Shown here: positions 6,103-13,325 of the stretch, piece after piece
Layout of the letters: each line of letters starts with the position of its first letter
Numbering within the stretch: the stretch's first letter is position 1
Source: an uncultured Ruminococcus sp.
GTDB lineage: Bacteria; Bacillota; Clostridia; Oscillospirales; Acutalibacteraceae
Direction of reading: 5' to 3'
DNA: 13,827 nt
Assembly (NCBI GenBank): GCA_902766305.1
Contig: CACXDE010000023.1
Coordinates: 1 to 13,827 of the forward strand
Notes under the pieces: generated by a model
The model's database searches: none
Seen by the model: only the letters and a program-made list of their open reading frames with translations
What the model was told of the DNA's origin: nothing
Position numbers and translations under genes: made by a program

Positions 6103-8940
6103 TTACTTGACAACAACCTTGCACATAGCTTCTTTGCCGTTGAAGGTACGCACCGTCACATAACAGGTACCGGCTTTAAGTGCTGTGAAATTACCAAGCT
6201 TTCCCATGCTGTTTATCTTAACGATTGATGTATTGCTGCTGGTCCATGTACGGTTAAACGCAGCCGATCCGGATGGAATTGTTGAAACAAGCTCCTTTGT
6301 CTCCCCAACCTTCATTGTAACAGAATAAGTGTTGAGAGTGATCTCCGAAGGCGCCGGTTTTACGTTTATGGTACAGCTTGCCTTCTGGTCATTGTAGGTT
6401 TTTACCGTAACCTTTGCACTGCCTGCTTTTACCCCTTCAAATCCTGAGATCCAGTCTTTCTTGTACATCTTGACAATTGCTTCATTGCTGCTCTCATACA
6501 GCCTTTCTGCACATCCCTGTGTGCTGTCAAGAGACAAACCAAGAGATGCCTTTTCGCCTATACCAATATTTATCGAGCTTTTTTCCATACTCACAAAAAC
6601 CGGCGGTGCTTTTACAACAACCTTGCATTTTGCGGATTTCCCGTCATATGTTCTGACAGTGATCTCCGCAGTGCCTTCGGACAAACCCACAAAGGTACAA
6701 TCCCATGAGGAAGGAACTATCTGAACAATATCACTGTCAGAGGATACATATGTTCTCGCAGAGGACGCTGCCCCTGCATTTACAGCACTTGATATTGTTG
6801 CCCTTTCTCCTACGCCGATAGTTATTCCTGTCTTGTTAAAAGAAATGCTTTTTGGTGCTTCCTTTACAGTTACATTACAGCTTGCTGTTTTTCCGTTATA
6901 TGATTTTGCAGTAACAACCGCTGTTCCTGTCTTGTGAGAGGAAATGCGGCACTTTCCATCCACTATGGAAACAGAAGCTACTGATGGATCAGATGAAGTG
7001 TATGTAACACCGAAAAGGTCGTCTCCGTCAGGTGTTCTTGCAGTAAGATACCATGATTCGCAGTATCCAAGAGTAACCGATCCGCTCGAAAGCAATACAC
7101 CGCTTGGTTCTTCCTTTACAGTGACTTTGCACTGGGCTGTTTTTCCTGTACTTTCACTGGCTGTTATTACAGCCGTACCTTCAGCATTTGCAGTAAGTTT
7201 GCCGTCTTTCACAGACACTACATCCGGGTCTGAGCTTGACCATATTACATTATTATCAGCAAGATCAGGTCTTACACTCACCTGGAGCGTCCTGTTTTCA
7301 GAAACACCCATTGTCATTTCCTGTGCATTCATGCTGATGCTTGTTTCCATAAATATTATGCTGACATCATCCTCAAGAGCTGCCGCCGCTGCCGGAGAAT
7401 TTTCCAGACATACCACAGTTCTGTCTGCTTCACCGTTATTGAAGGGACTGACACCAAATTTAATGACATTGTTGCTCAGATATATTTTTTTAATAGTTTT
7501 GTTGTATGCAAAAGCAAGATCGCCTATTTCCTTAACAGTTACCGGCAGACTGCATTCCTCGCTTGTACCGGAATACGGAACACAAACTAATTTCTGCATA
7601 TCCTTACTGAAAACAAAATTATTGACAGAGGTAAACCAGGGATTATCCTTTGACACTGAGAAAAAGCGAAGATCCTCCGCCGGAAAAAGACTGCTTGCTG
7701 TCATATATCTCAGAGTAGAGGGTATTATCAGCTTTCTGACATTTGTACCTCTGAGTGCACCGTCAGCCACTGCAAACGTACCTTCCTTTATATCCAGTGT
7801 GCGGATAGTATTTACGTTTCCTTTGCTGCCGTAAAGAATGCCGCCAATATATATGAAACCATCTGCCTGATCATTAAACCATTTTGTATTATCAAGAGAA
7901 CCAATGCCTACGGAAATGACAGATGAAGGAAGATTCACCGTACCAAGAGAAGTACAGTCCGCAAATAATTCTGCTGGAATACGGCTTATACCGTCCTCAA
8001 TAGATACAGAGGTAAGGGACGTACAGTTACTGAAAGCACCGTCACCTATATATTCACTGTTGTATATATTTACGCTCTTAAGCTTGCTGCTTCCGGCAAA
8101 AGAATAATCACCTATTCTTCTGACTTTTGAAAGATCAAGCCTGCTTATATTTGAACCGTAAAAAGCTCTGTCACCTATAGCTGTGACTTTCGACGGCAAA
8201 GTGCAGGCATCGGTTTTTGCCCTCGGATATGCAACAACTGTACTTCCGTCCTTTGTAAGGAGCATGCCTCCTGACGCTTTGAAATAAGGATTTGAGCTGT
8301 TCACACCAAAATATTCAAGTCCTTCGCATCTTGAAAAGGTGTCTCCGGTTATATCAGATACCCCCGCACCTAAGAAAACACTTTCTATATCTGAACTGCG
8401 GAAAGCATCTTCTCTTACAGAGATCGTTTTTGACGGCACCTTTATCATACCTTCTGCGCTGTCCGGACAAAAGATCAGAGTACTCAGATCTTTCGTAAAA
8501 AGCATTCCGTCTTTCACGGTAAAGCTTTGGTTATTTATATCAACATTTATTTCACTTATTCTGATTCCCTCAAAAGCCTGCGGCTGTATATCACGAATAT
8601 TCTTCCCTATATACAGAGAGTAAGCTTCTGATGAAAGCTCAGCGTGCCATTTATTCATAGGCGCTGACTGTATTACTGTAACCTCTCTGCCATCGTATTC
8701 TTCGGGAACAGTTATCTCATCCGTATGGGAATTTTCACTTATTATCTCGCTGACAGCAAGCGTTCCGTCTTCATTTTCCTGATAACAGAACATATCCGAC
8801 AATGACATATCTCCTGCCAGCGCTTTAGCAGTAACGCCCGGGTGAGGTACAAAACCGATAGTTTCCGCACCTGCTGCTGCTATAGTAATTACTAATGCTG
8901 CCGCTGTTATTTTTTTGAATACGGCACTGCTAAACATCAT
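6103..8940 (-). CDS. Secreted BspA-type leucine-rich-repeat protein with five Big_2 domains
   Basis: A 945-residue exported protein. Residues 1-25 form a signal peptide (basic FKK, then a hydrophobic stretch to AAAGA; cleavage there or after AKALA at 42). Residues 60-520 hold LRR_5/BspA repeats, with units such as IGDRAFYG, IGDYSFAGSSKLKSV and IGDGAFSNCTSLTSV. Residues 533-945 are five Big_2 (bacterial Ig-like) domains of about 80 residues. They end at about 609, 693, 777, 861 and 945, each with a Cys-x-(V/I)-x-VK-like terminal strand. Such proteins are thought to bind host or plant surface molecules, but the ligand here is unknown. There is no LPXTG, SLH or dockerin and the last Big_2 ends the protein, so the means of surface attachment is unclear. 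The ATG at 8940 follows AGGAGG by 6 nt; the upstream TTG at 8958 is less likely. dapL follows after 31 bp. Confidence 0.9.
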   Translation of the reverse strand: MMFSSAVFKKITAAALVITIAAAGAETIGFVPHPGVTAKALAGDMSLSDMFCYQENEDGTLAVSEIISENSHTDEITVPEEYDGREVTVIQSAPMNKWHAELSSEAYSLYIGKNIRDIQPQAFEGIRISEINVDINNQSFTVKDGMLFTKDLSTLIFCPDSAEGMIKVPSKTISVREDAFRSSDIESVFLGAGVSDITGDTFSRCEGLEYFGVNSSNPYFKASGGMLLTKDGSTVVAYPRAKTDACTLPSKVTAIGDRAFYGSNISRLDLSKVRRIGDYSFAGSSKLKSVNIYNSEYIGDGAFSNCTSLTSVSIEDGISRIPAELFADCTSLGTVNLPSSVISVGIGSLDNTKWFNDQADGFIYIGGILYGSKGNVNTIRTLDIKEGTFAVADGALRGTNVRKLIIPSTLRYMTASSLFPAEDLRFFSVSKDNPWFTSVNNFVFSKDMQKLVCVPYSGTSEECSLPVTVKEIGDLAFAYNKTIKKIYLSNNVIKFGVSPFNNGEADRTVVCLENSPAAAAALEDDVSIIFMETSISMNAQEMTMGVSENRTLQVSVRPDLADNNVIWSSSDPDVVSVKDGKLTANAEGTAVITASESTGKTAQCKVTVKEEPSGVLLSSGSVTLGYCESWYLTARTPDGDDLFGVTYTSSDPSVASVSIVDGKCRISSHKTGTAVVTAKSYNGKTASCNVTVKEAPKSISFNKTGITIGVGERATISSAVNAGAASSARTYVSSDSDIVQIVPSSWDCTFVGLSEGTAEITVRTYDGKSAKCKVVVKAPPVFVSMEKSSINIGIGEKASLGLSLDSTQGCAERLYESSNEAIVKMYKKDWISGFEGVKAGSAKVTVKTYNDQKASCTINVKPAPSEITLNTYSVTMKVGETKELVSTIPSGSAAFNRTWTSSNTSIVKINSMGKLGNFTALKAGTCYVTVRTFNGKEAMCKVVVK

Positions 8941-8977
8941 TGATCCCCTCCTGAACAATTAATAAACCATGACCAGA

Positions 8978-8994
8978 TACCATTATAACATATT
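8978..8994 (-). promoter_or_regulatory. Extended -10 promoter of the LRR-dapL transcript
   Basis: On the minus strand TGTTATAAT (8990-8982) is a perfect extended -10 (TGn plus TATAAT), 42 bp before the start codon. No good -35 is seen, as is usual for extended -10 promoters. The 17-nt sequence AATATGTTATAATGGTA (8994-8978) recurs exactly, on the opposite strand, in the promoter of the divergent operon. Confidence 0.65.
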
Positions 8995-9007
8995 TGTTAC
9001 CGTTTGA

Positions 9008-9030
9008 GACATAAAATTTAATATTATGTC
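9008..9030. promoter_or_regulatory. Candidate operator dyad upstream of the LRR-dapL promoter
   Basis: GACATAA (9008-9014), 9 nt, TTATGTC (9024-9030): an exact inverted repeat placed about 18-40 bp upstream of the -10, across the -35 position. The geometry fits a dimeric regulator, but no regulator gene is nearby. Confidence 0.35.
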
Positions 9031-9162
9031 ATCCCAAAACTGATTTTTTTACCATTTAACTAATTTTATAACCTGATAAACTGCAATTAATTGTCAGTAT
9101 TCATATTATATTCTATGGTAATTTATGACAGAAATAAAAAACATAATCCTGCGCTCTGATTA

Positions 9163-9196
9163 TTGCAATATGTGAAGTCAATATGTTATAATGGTA
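9163..9196 (+). promoter_or_regulatory. Promoter of the aldo/keto reductase-recG-TipAS operon
   Basis: TTGCAA (9163-9168, 4/6 to the -35 consensus), an 18-nt spacer, and TATAAT (9187-9192) with the extended TG at 9184-9185. The core 9180-9196 is identical to the core of the divergent LRR promoter. The start point should be near 9199, leaving a leader of about 60 nt. Confidence 0.65.
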
Positions 9197-9258
9197 AAAA
9201 TCAGAGATGATTTGAAGAATTTCACGTGAAAATATTAAAGCAAGGAGCTGTTTATATT

Positions 9259-10197
9259 ATGAAAAATACAGTCGCCGGCAGAAAAATCAACAGATATATG
9301 ATAGGCACATGGGGCTGGGGCACCGGTACAAACGGCGCTAAAATCGTATTCGGCAAAAACTATCCCGAAAGTCAGCTCAGAGAAACATTCGACGCTGCCT
9401 TCTCAAAAGGCTTCGATCTGTGGGATACTGCGGAAGTATACGGAAACGGAACGTCGGAAAGGCTTCTCGGCAATATTATAAAAAACAAGGATGTAATGAT
9501 ATCTACCAAGCATTTCCCGGGCAGACGTTACAGCAGCGGAGAAAACAGAATAGCACTCAAAAACAGTCTCGAACGTCTCGGCAGAGATAAGGCTGATATT
9601 TACTGGCTTCACTCCCCTGTGAATCTTGAAGAAAATATGAAGGAGCTTGCCGGACTTTATAAGGAAGGTCTTATCGGAATGATAGGTCTTTCAAACGGCA
9701 ATACAGAACAGATACGTCTTTCTGAGGTAATACTTAAAGAAAACGGCGCATCATTAGGAGCAGTACAGAATCATTACAGTCTGCTTGCAATGGAGCGTGA
9801 AGCGCCTGCGCTTGAATACTGCCTGAGCCATAATATACTGTTCTTCGGATATATGCTTCTTGAGCAGGGCGCTCTTTCAGGACATTATGACGCTAACAAT
9901 CATTTTCCGCTTTTATCCGTAAGAGGGATGAGCTTCGGAAAATCAAAATTCGCAAAAATACAGCCGCTTATAGATTATATTCGTTCCCTGGGCGCGAAAT
10001 ACAGCATAGACCCGTCGCAGATTCCGATAGCTTGGGCTGTCAGCAAACGTGTTATACCTATAATCGGTCTGACAAAACCTTCTCACGCCGAAGCTCTTGC
10101 AAAGGGGACTGAAATAACTCTGCGTCCTCACGAAATAAAACAGCTTGAAACACTTGCGCTTGAATCAGGAGTAAAATGCAAGGGCTTCTGGGAATGA
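9259..10197 (+). CDS. Aldo/keto reductase family oxidoreductase
   Basis: A 312-residue (alpha/beta)8-barrel reductase of the AKR superfamily. The catalytic tetrad is complete: Asp56 and Tyr61 in DTAEVYGNGTSERLLG, Lys84 in ISTKHF and His118 in DIYWLHSP. Near the C-terminus, the segment around GLTKPSHAEAL is where the family binds the NADP(H) adenosine phosphate. Members reduce aldehydes or ketones with NADPH; the substrate cannot be read from sequence. The ATG at 9259 is preferred over GTG 9226: AAGGAG (9242-9247) lies 11 nt upstream and the family-like core begins soon after. It is the first gene after the 9187 promoter and recG follows after 54 bp without a terminator. The link to recG is probably one of position only. 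Confidence 0.9.
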   Translation: MKNTVAGRKINRYMIGTWGWGTGTNGAKIVFGKNYPESQLRETFDAAFSKGFDLWDTAEVYGNGTSERLLGNIIKNKDVMISTKHFPGRRYSSGENRIALKNSLERLGRDKADIYWLHSPVNLEENMKELAGLYKEGLIGMIGLSNGNTEQIRLSEVILKENGASLGAVQNHYSLLAMEREAPALEYCLSHNILFFGYMLLEQGALSGHYDANNHFPLLSVRGMSFGKSKFAKIQPLIDYIRSLGAKYSIDPSQIPIAWAVSKRVIPIIGLTKPSHAEALAKGTEITLRPHEIKQLETLALESGVKCKGFWE

Positions 10198-10251
10198 GAA
10201 CATTTGTCCTTATTACATTTCTCTCACTGATTCCCATTAAGAGGTGATTTC

Positions 10252-12300
10252 GTGGCATCACTTTACAGAGTGCCGATAACAGAACTGTATAAAGTAGGAA
10301 AAAGAAAAGCCGCACTTTTTCAGCGTCTCGGAGTAATAACAGTAGGAGATTTGCTCAGACTTTATCCCCGTACCTATGAGGACTGGAGAGACCCTTACAA
10401 AATATCCGAAGCACCTGTCGGCGAAGCCTGCTGTATCGGCGGATATATAGAACAGGCTCACCAGCCGGCAAGAATCAGAGGCGGTATGACTTTATTTAAA
10501 ATGACGGTTTGTGATGGTATCGACCATATGACAGTAACTTTCTTTAATCAAGGATATTTGTACGAAAAGTTTTCCGGAGGAGGAGAGTTTCTCTTTTACG
10601 GTGTACTGAAACAGAACGGTCATTTCTATGAAATGGCGTCACCGTCCGTGTCTGACATGAACAGTGCGGGTATACATCCGGTCTATCCCCAGACTGCCGG
10701 ACTACCTTCAAAGCAGATAGAAGATGCTGCAAGTCAGGCTGTCCGTATGCTGCCTCCAAAAATGAACGATCCTATCCCTGAGGAAATATTGAAAAAATAT
10801 TCTCTGTGCAGTCTGGATTTTGCTATAAGGAACATACATTTTCCGAAAACACGGGATGATATTGAAAAAGCTAAGAACAGACTTGCTTTTGAAGAATTGC
10901 TGATACTTCAGCTTGGCATGGGAAAGCTTAAGGGCGGAAGACAGATATCTGTATCAGAGCAAAACCGAATAACGCAGGACTATACGGAGGAATTTTTCTC
11001 ACTTCTCCCCTTCTCCCCCACATCGGCTCAAAAAAGAGCAGTTTCTGACTGTATAAGGGATATGAAAACAGCTAAGTATCCTATGAACCGCCTTATACAG
11101 GGAGATGTCGGATCAGGAAAGACAGCTGTTGCAGCAGCCGTATGCTATAATGCGGCAAAAAACGGTATGCAGTGCGCCTTCATGGCGCCGACTGAAATAC
11201 TTGCACGTCAGCATTACAATTCACTTACAGAACTGCTTAAAGACAGCGGAATAAATACCGCACTTCTTACTGGTTCGGTAAAGGGCAAGGCAAGAAAGGA
11301 AATACTCTCATCGCTTGAAAGCGGAGATATCAACCTTGTTATAGGTACACATGCTCTCATTTCTGACAATGTTGTATTCAGAAGATTAGGGCTTGTTATT
11401 ACGGATGAACAGCACCGTTTCGGTGTAGCACAGCGAAGCGCTCTTATCTCAAAGGGTGAAAGTCCTCATATAATGGTAATGTCTGCCACACCTATACCAC
11501 GAACTCTTGCTCTTATGATCTTCGGCGACCTTGATCTTTCAGTGCTTGATGAACTTCCCCCCGGAAGGCAAAAGACTGATACTTTCCTTATCGACAGCGC
11601 AAAGCGTGCGAGAGCTTACGGCTTTATAAGAAAGCATATCAATGACGGTCAGCAGTGCTATATAGTCTGTCCTCTCGTGGAACAAAGCGAAGTAATGGAA
11701 CTGGAATCTGCACAGGAATATGCTCAAAAGCTGGAGCATTCAGCGCTGAACAGCTGCCGAACCGCTATACTCCACGGCAAAATGAAACCCAAGGAAAAGG
11801 AAAGTGTAATGAAAGCTTTTTCTGAGGGAGAAATTGATATACTTATATCTACTACTGTTATCGAAGTCGGCGTAGATGTTCCTAACGCAACGATTATGTT
11901 TATAGAAAATGCTGAAAGATTTGGTCTGTCGCAGCTTCATCAGCTGAGAGGAAGAGTCGGACGGGGAAAAGAAAAATCATACTGCATACTTGTTTCAGAC
12001 AATCAGAGTGATACGACAAGACAGCGGCTTTGCGTAATGTGCAAAACAAACGACGGCTTTAAAATTGCTGATGAAGACCTCAGACTCAGAGGTCCGGGAG
12101 ATTTTTTCGGTTCAAGACAGCACGGTCTTCCGGAGCTTAAGGTGGCAAGTATGTCAAGCATGGAAATACTTGACATAACTCAGGAAGCAGCCGCAATGAT
12201 ACTTAAGGACGATCCCCTTCTCACAAAACAGGAACACCGGGGGCTTTATTTTGAAACCCAGCGTCTCTTCTCTAAAGCCGGAGGGGAACAGCTGCAATAA
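10252..12300 (+). CDS. recG: ATP-dependent DNA helicase RecG
   Basis: A 682-residue protein, the same length as B. subtilis RecG. The N-terminal wedge/OB-fold region (about 1-230) begins with a helix-hairpin-like segment, LGVITVGDLLRLYPRTYEDW. The two helicase domains carry motif I GDVGSGKT (284-291), motif II DEQH (385-388), motif III SATPIP, and motif VI QLRGRVGRG (564-572), then the RecG-specific tail with RLRGPGDFFGSRQHGLP. RecG reverses stalled replication forks and branch-migrates recombination intermediates. The GTG start at 10252 is set by GAGG (10241-10244), 7 nt upstream, and by MASLYRVPI aligning to family starts. It lies mid-operon, 54 bp after the reductase and 20 bp before the TipAS gene. 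Confidence 0.97.
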   Translation: MASLYRVPITELYKVGKRKAALFQRLGVITVGDLLRLYPRTYEDWRDPYKISEAPVGEACCIGGYIEQAHQPARIRGGMTLFKMTVCDGIDHMTVTFFNQGYLYEKFSGGGEFLFYGVLKQNGHFYEMASPSVSDMNSAGIHPVYPQTAGLPSKQIEDAASQAVRMLPPKMNDPIPEEILKKYSLCSLDFAIRNIHFPKTRDDIEKAKNRLAFEELLILQLGMGKLKGGRQISVSEQNRITQDYTEEFFSLLPFSPTSAQKRAVSDCIRDMKTAKYPMNRLIQGDVGSGKTAVAAAVCYNAAKNGMQCAFMAPTEILARQHYNSLTELLKDSGINTALLTGSVKGKARKEILSSLESGDINLVIGTHALISDNVVFRRLGLVITDEQHRFGVAQRSALISKGESPHIMVMSATPIPRTLALMIFGDLDLSVLDELPPGRQKTDTFLIDSAKRARAYGFIRKHINDGQQCYIVCPLVEQSEVMELESAQEYAQKLEHSALNSCRTAILHGKMKPKEKESVMKAFSEGEIDILISTTVIEVGVDVPNATIMFIENAERFGLSQLHQLRGRVGRGKEKSYCILVSDNQSDTTRQRLCVMCKTNDGFKIADEDLRLRGPGDFFGSRQHGLPELKVASMSSMEILDITQEAAAMILKDDPLLTKQEHRGLYFETQRLFSKAGGEQLQ

Positions 12301-12320
12301 TATTATCGGAGGTAATTATA

Positions 12321-12734
12321 ATGGAAAACTTTGAAAACGTAAAAAAGAATCTTATAGAAACAAACGAAAAAAATTTTGGTCAGGAAATACGTGAGGAATA
12401 TGGAGAGGAAGTATACGAAGCTACCAATGATATTCTGAACGGTCTTACCGAGGAACAATGGCTCAATTCAGAGAAGCTCAGAGTACAGGTAGAAGAAATG
12501 CTCAAAGAACTTGCTCCGGGTGGAGATCCCGAAAGCGAAAAGGCTCAGGAAATGGCAAAGCTTCATGGACAGTGGGCAAGAACCTTCTGGGCGGAGGGTA
12601 CATATTCTCCGGAAGCTCACCTCGCACTTGTTGAAATGTATGTAAATGACGAAAGGTTCAGAACCTATTACGAGAATATAGTGTCCGGCGGCGCACAGTT
12701 CCTTCGTGACGCTGTTGCAAAGTATACAGAATAA
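12321..12734 (+). CDS. Stand-alone TipAS antibiotic-recognition-domain protein
   Basis: A 137-residue, mostly helical, acidic cytoplasmic protein. NLIETNEKNFGQEIREEYG, LNGLTEEQW, KLHGQWARTFW and YSPEAHLALVEMYVNDERF follow the TipAS domain pattern. In Streptomyces TipA this domain sits behind a MerR-type DNA-binding region and covalently traps thiopeptides such as thiostrepton. Here the whole protein is the domain, with no helix-turn-helix, so it may sequester a drug or metabolite or act through a partner (inference). GGAGG (12308-12312) is 8 nt before the ATG. It begins 20 bp after recG and is followed by a strong terminator, making it the last gene of the operon. Identification of the fold is firm; function is not. 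Confidence 0.85.
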   Translation: MENFENVKKNLIETNEKNFGQEIREEYGEEVYEATNDILNGLTEEQWLNSEKLRVQVEEMLKELAPGGDPESEKAQEMAKLHGQWARTFWAEGTYSPEAHLALVEMYVNDERFRTYYENIVSGGAQFLRDAVAKYTE

Positions 12735-12745
12735 TAAACACAGAA

Positions 12746-12779
12746 GCAGTCCGGATAGTTTTTCGGACTGCCTTTTTTT
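12746..12779 (+). terminator. Intrinsic terminator of the reductase-recG-TipAS operon
   Basis: GCAGTCCG (12746-12753) and CGGACTGC (12764-12771) form an 8-bp perfect stem with a 10-nt loop, followed by C and seven T (12773-12779), 12 bp after the TipAS stop. Confidence 0.93.
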
Positions 12780-12842
12780 GTCAGTGTAAAAAATATGATA
12801 AAAAGTTTGTTGAAAATTCTTTATAAAAAACGCAGAAAAATA

Positions 12843-12871
12843 TTGATTTATTTTTTTTGATTTAGTATAAT
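12843..12871 (+). promoter_or_regulatory. Distal sigma-A-type promoter upstream of the zinc-ribbon gene
   Basis: TTGATT (12843-12848), a 17-nt spacer and a perfect TATAAT (12866-12871). Transcription would start near 12878, at the foot of a 7-bp hairpin (AAGTCTG/CAGACTT, 12880-12910). It lies about 430 bp before the zinc-ribbon start. Confidence 0.6.
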
Positions 12872-13085
12872 ATCAATATAAGTCTGTAATAACTTTTATG
12901 CGGCAGACTTGTTTCTCTTGGCGGTGTTTTGATTTTTCGCTTTGATCACACTTCAAGCGTTCTTCGAAACATCTTTATTTATTCATTTTCACTATATTTC
13001 GCTTTACTCAAAGCGTTAATTTGTAGGTTTTATGAACAAAATTGTAAATTAAGCCATAAAATAAATAAAAATTTCGTCATAACTA
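12872..13085 (+). other. Gene-free stretch between two promoters; possible ncRNA or long leader
   Basis: AT-rich and without coding sense. Hairpins seen: AAGTCTG/CAGACTT (12880-12910); an imperfect CGCTT/AAGCG stem (about 12938-12955); CGCTTT/AAAGCG (13000-13015). No stem is followed by a strong T run, so it is unclear whether a separate small RNA ends here or the transcript continues into the zinc-ribbon gene. Confidence 0.35.
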
Positions 13086-13114
13086 TTGAAAATTCATTAA
13101 TTATTTAGTATAGT
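13086..13114 (+). promoter_or_regulatory. Proximal sigma-A-type promoter of the zinc-ribbon gene
   Basis: TTGAAA (13086-13091), a 17-nt spacer and TATAGT (13109-13114). Each hexamer has one or two mismatches to consensus and the spacing is ideal. The start point is predicted near 13121, leaving a leader of about 180 nt before the ATG at 13300. Confidence 0.7.
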
Positions 13115-13120
13115 ATTATA

Positions 13121-13250
13121 TGGTGGCTGCACAGGTCTGATTGAGTCAGGATCGGATGCAGCGGCGGAGAGATATATGTGGTAATGTCCGCATATTATTG
13201 TCCCTCAAATGGGACATAAAATCGTATAATTTCAGAGGGGAATTTGGAAA
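13121..13250 (+). promoter_or_regulatory. Structured 5' leader with mutually exclusive stems (class unknown)
   Basis: The first stem is GCTGCA/TGCAGC (about 13126-13162), enclosing a nested GGTC/GATC and TGA/TCA hairpin. Then GCGGA (13164-13168) can pair with TCCGC (13187-13191), or ATATG (13174-13178) with CATAT (13191-13195), but not both. GGGACA (13211-13216) can pair with TGTCCC (13199-13204), or GGACAT (13212-13217) with ATGTCC (13184-13189). TCCCTC (13201-13206) can also pair, with one G-U, with GAGGGG (13235-13240), the only strong ribosome-binding site before the ATG at 13251. It matches no riboswitch consensus I know. Pairings were found by eye; no energies were computed. Confidence 0.45.
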
Positions 13251-13325
13251 ATGTATACTACCACGATTTTTGAAATTCCACAGAAGGCGGTGAGAATAAA
13301 TGCAGTGTACAAATTGCGGCAGTGA
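13251..13325 (+). CDS. 24-codon leader ORF overlapping the zinc-ribbon start
   Basis: ATG at 13251 follows GAGGGG (13235-13240) with a 10-nt gap and reads MYTTTIFEIPQKAVRINA to a TGA at 13323-13325. It overlaps the zinc-ribbon start (13300) by 26 nt in another frame. Translation of it could open the GGAATTT/AAATTCC stem (13239-13279) and couple to the gene behind. The peptide is not recognised; its product may not matter. It could also be a chance ORF, since the zinc-ribbon gene has its own ribosome-binding site. Confidence 0.35.
   Translation: MYTTTIFEIPQKAVRINAVYKLRQ

Noticed and set aside
6944..7834. 296-codon plus-strand reading frame inside the LRR/Big_2 gene
   Set aside because: Fully antisense to a protein with clear signal peptide, LRR and Big_2 repeats; no promoter or ribosome-binding site of its own.
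13121..13220. Leader compared with SRP RNA, 6S RNA and NiCo, THF and c-di-GMP riboswitches
   Set aside because: The conserved cores of these classes (for example GGAAGGAAGCAGC of SRP RNA) are not present.
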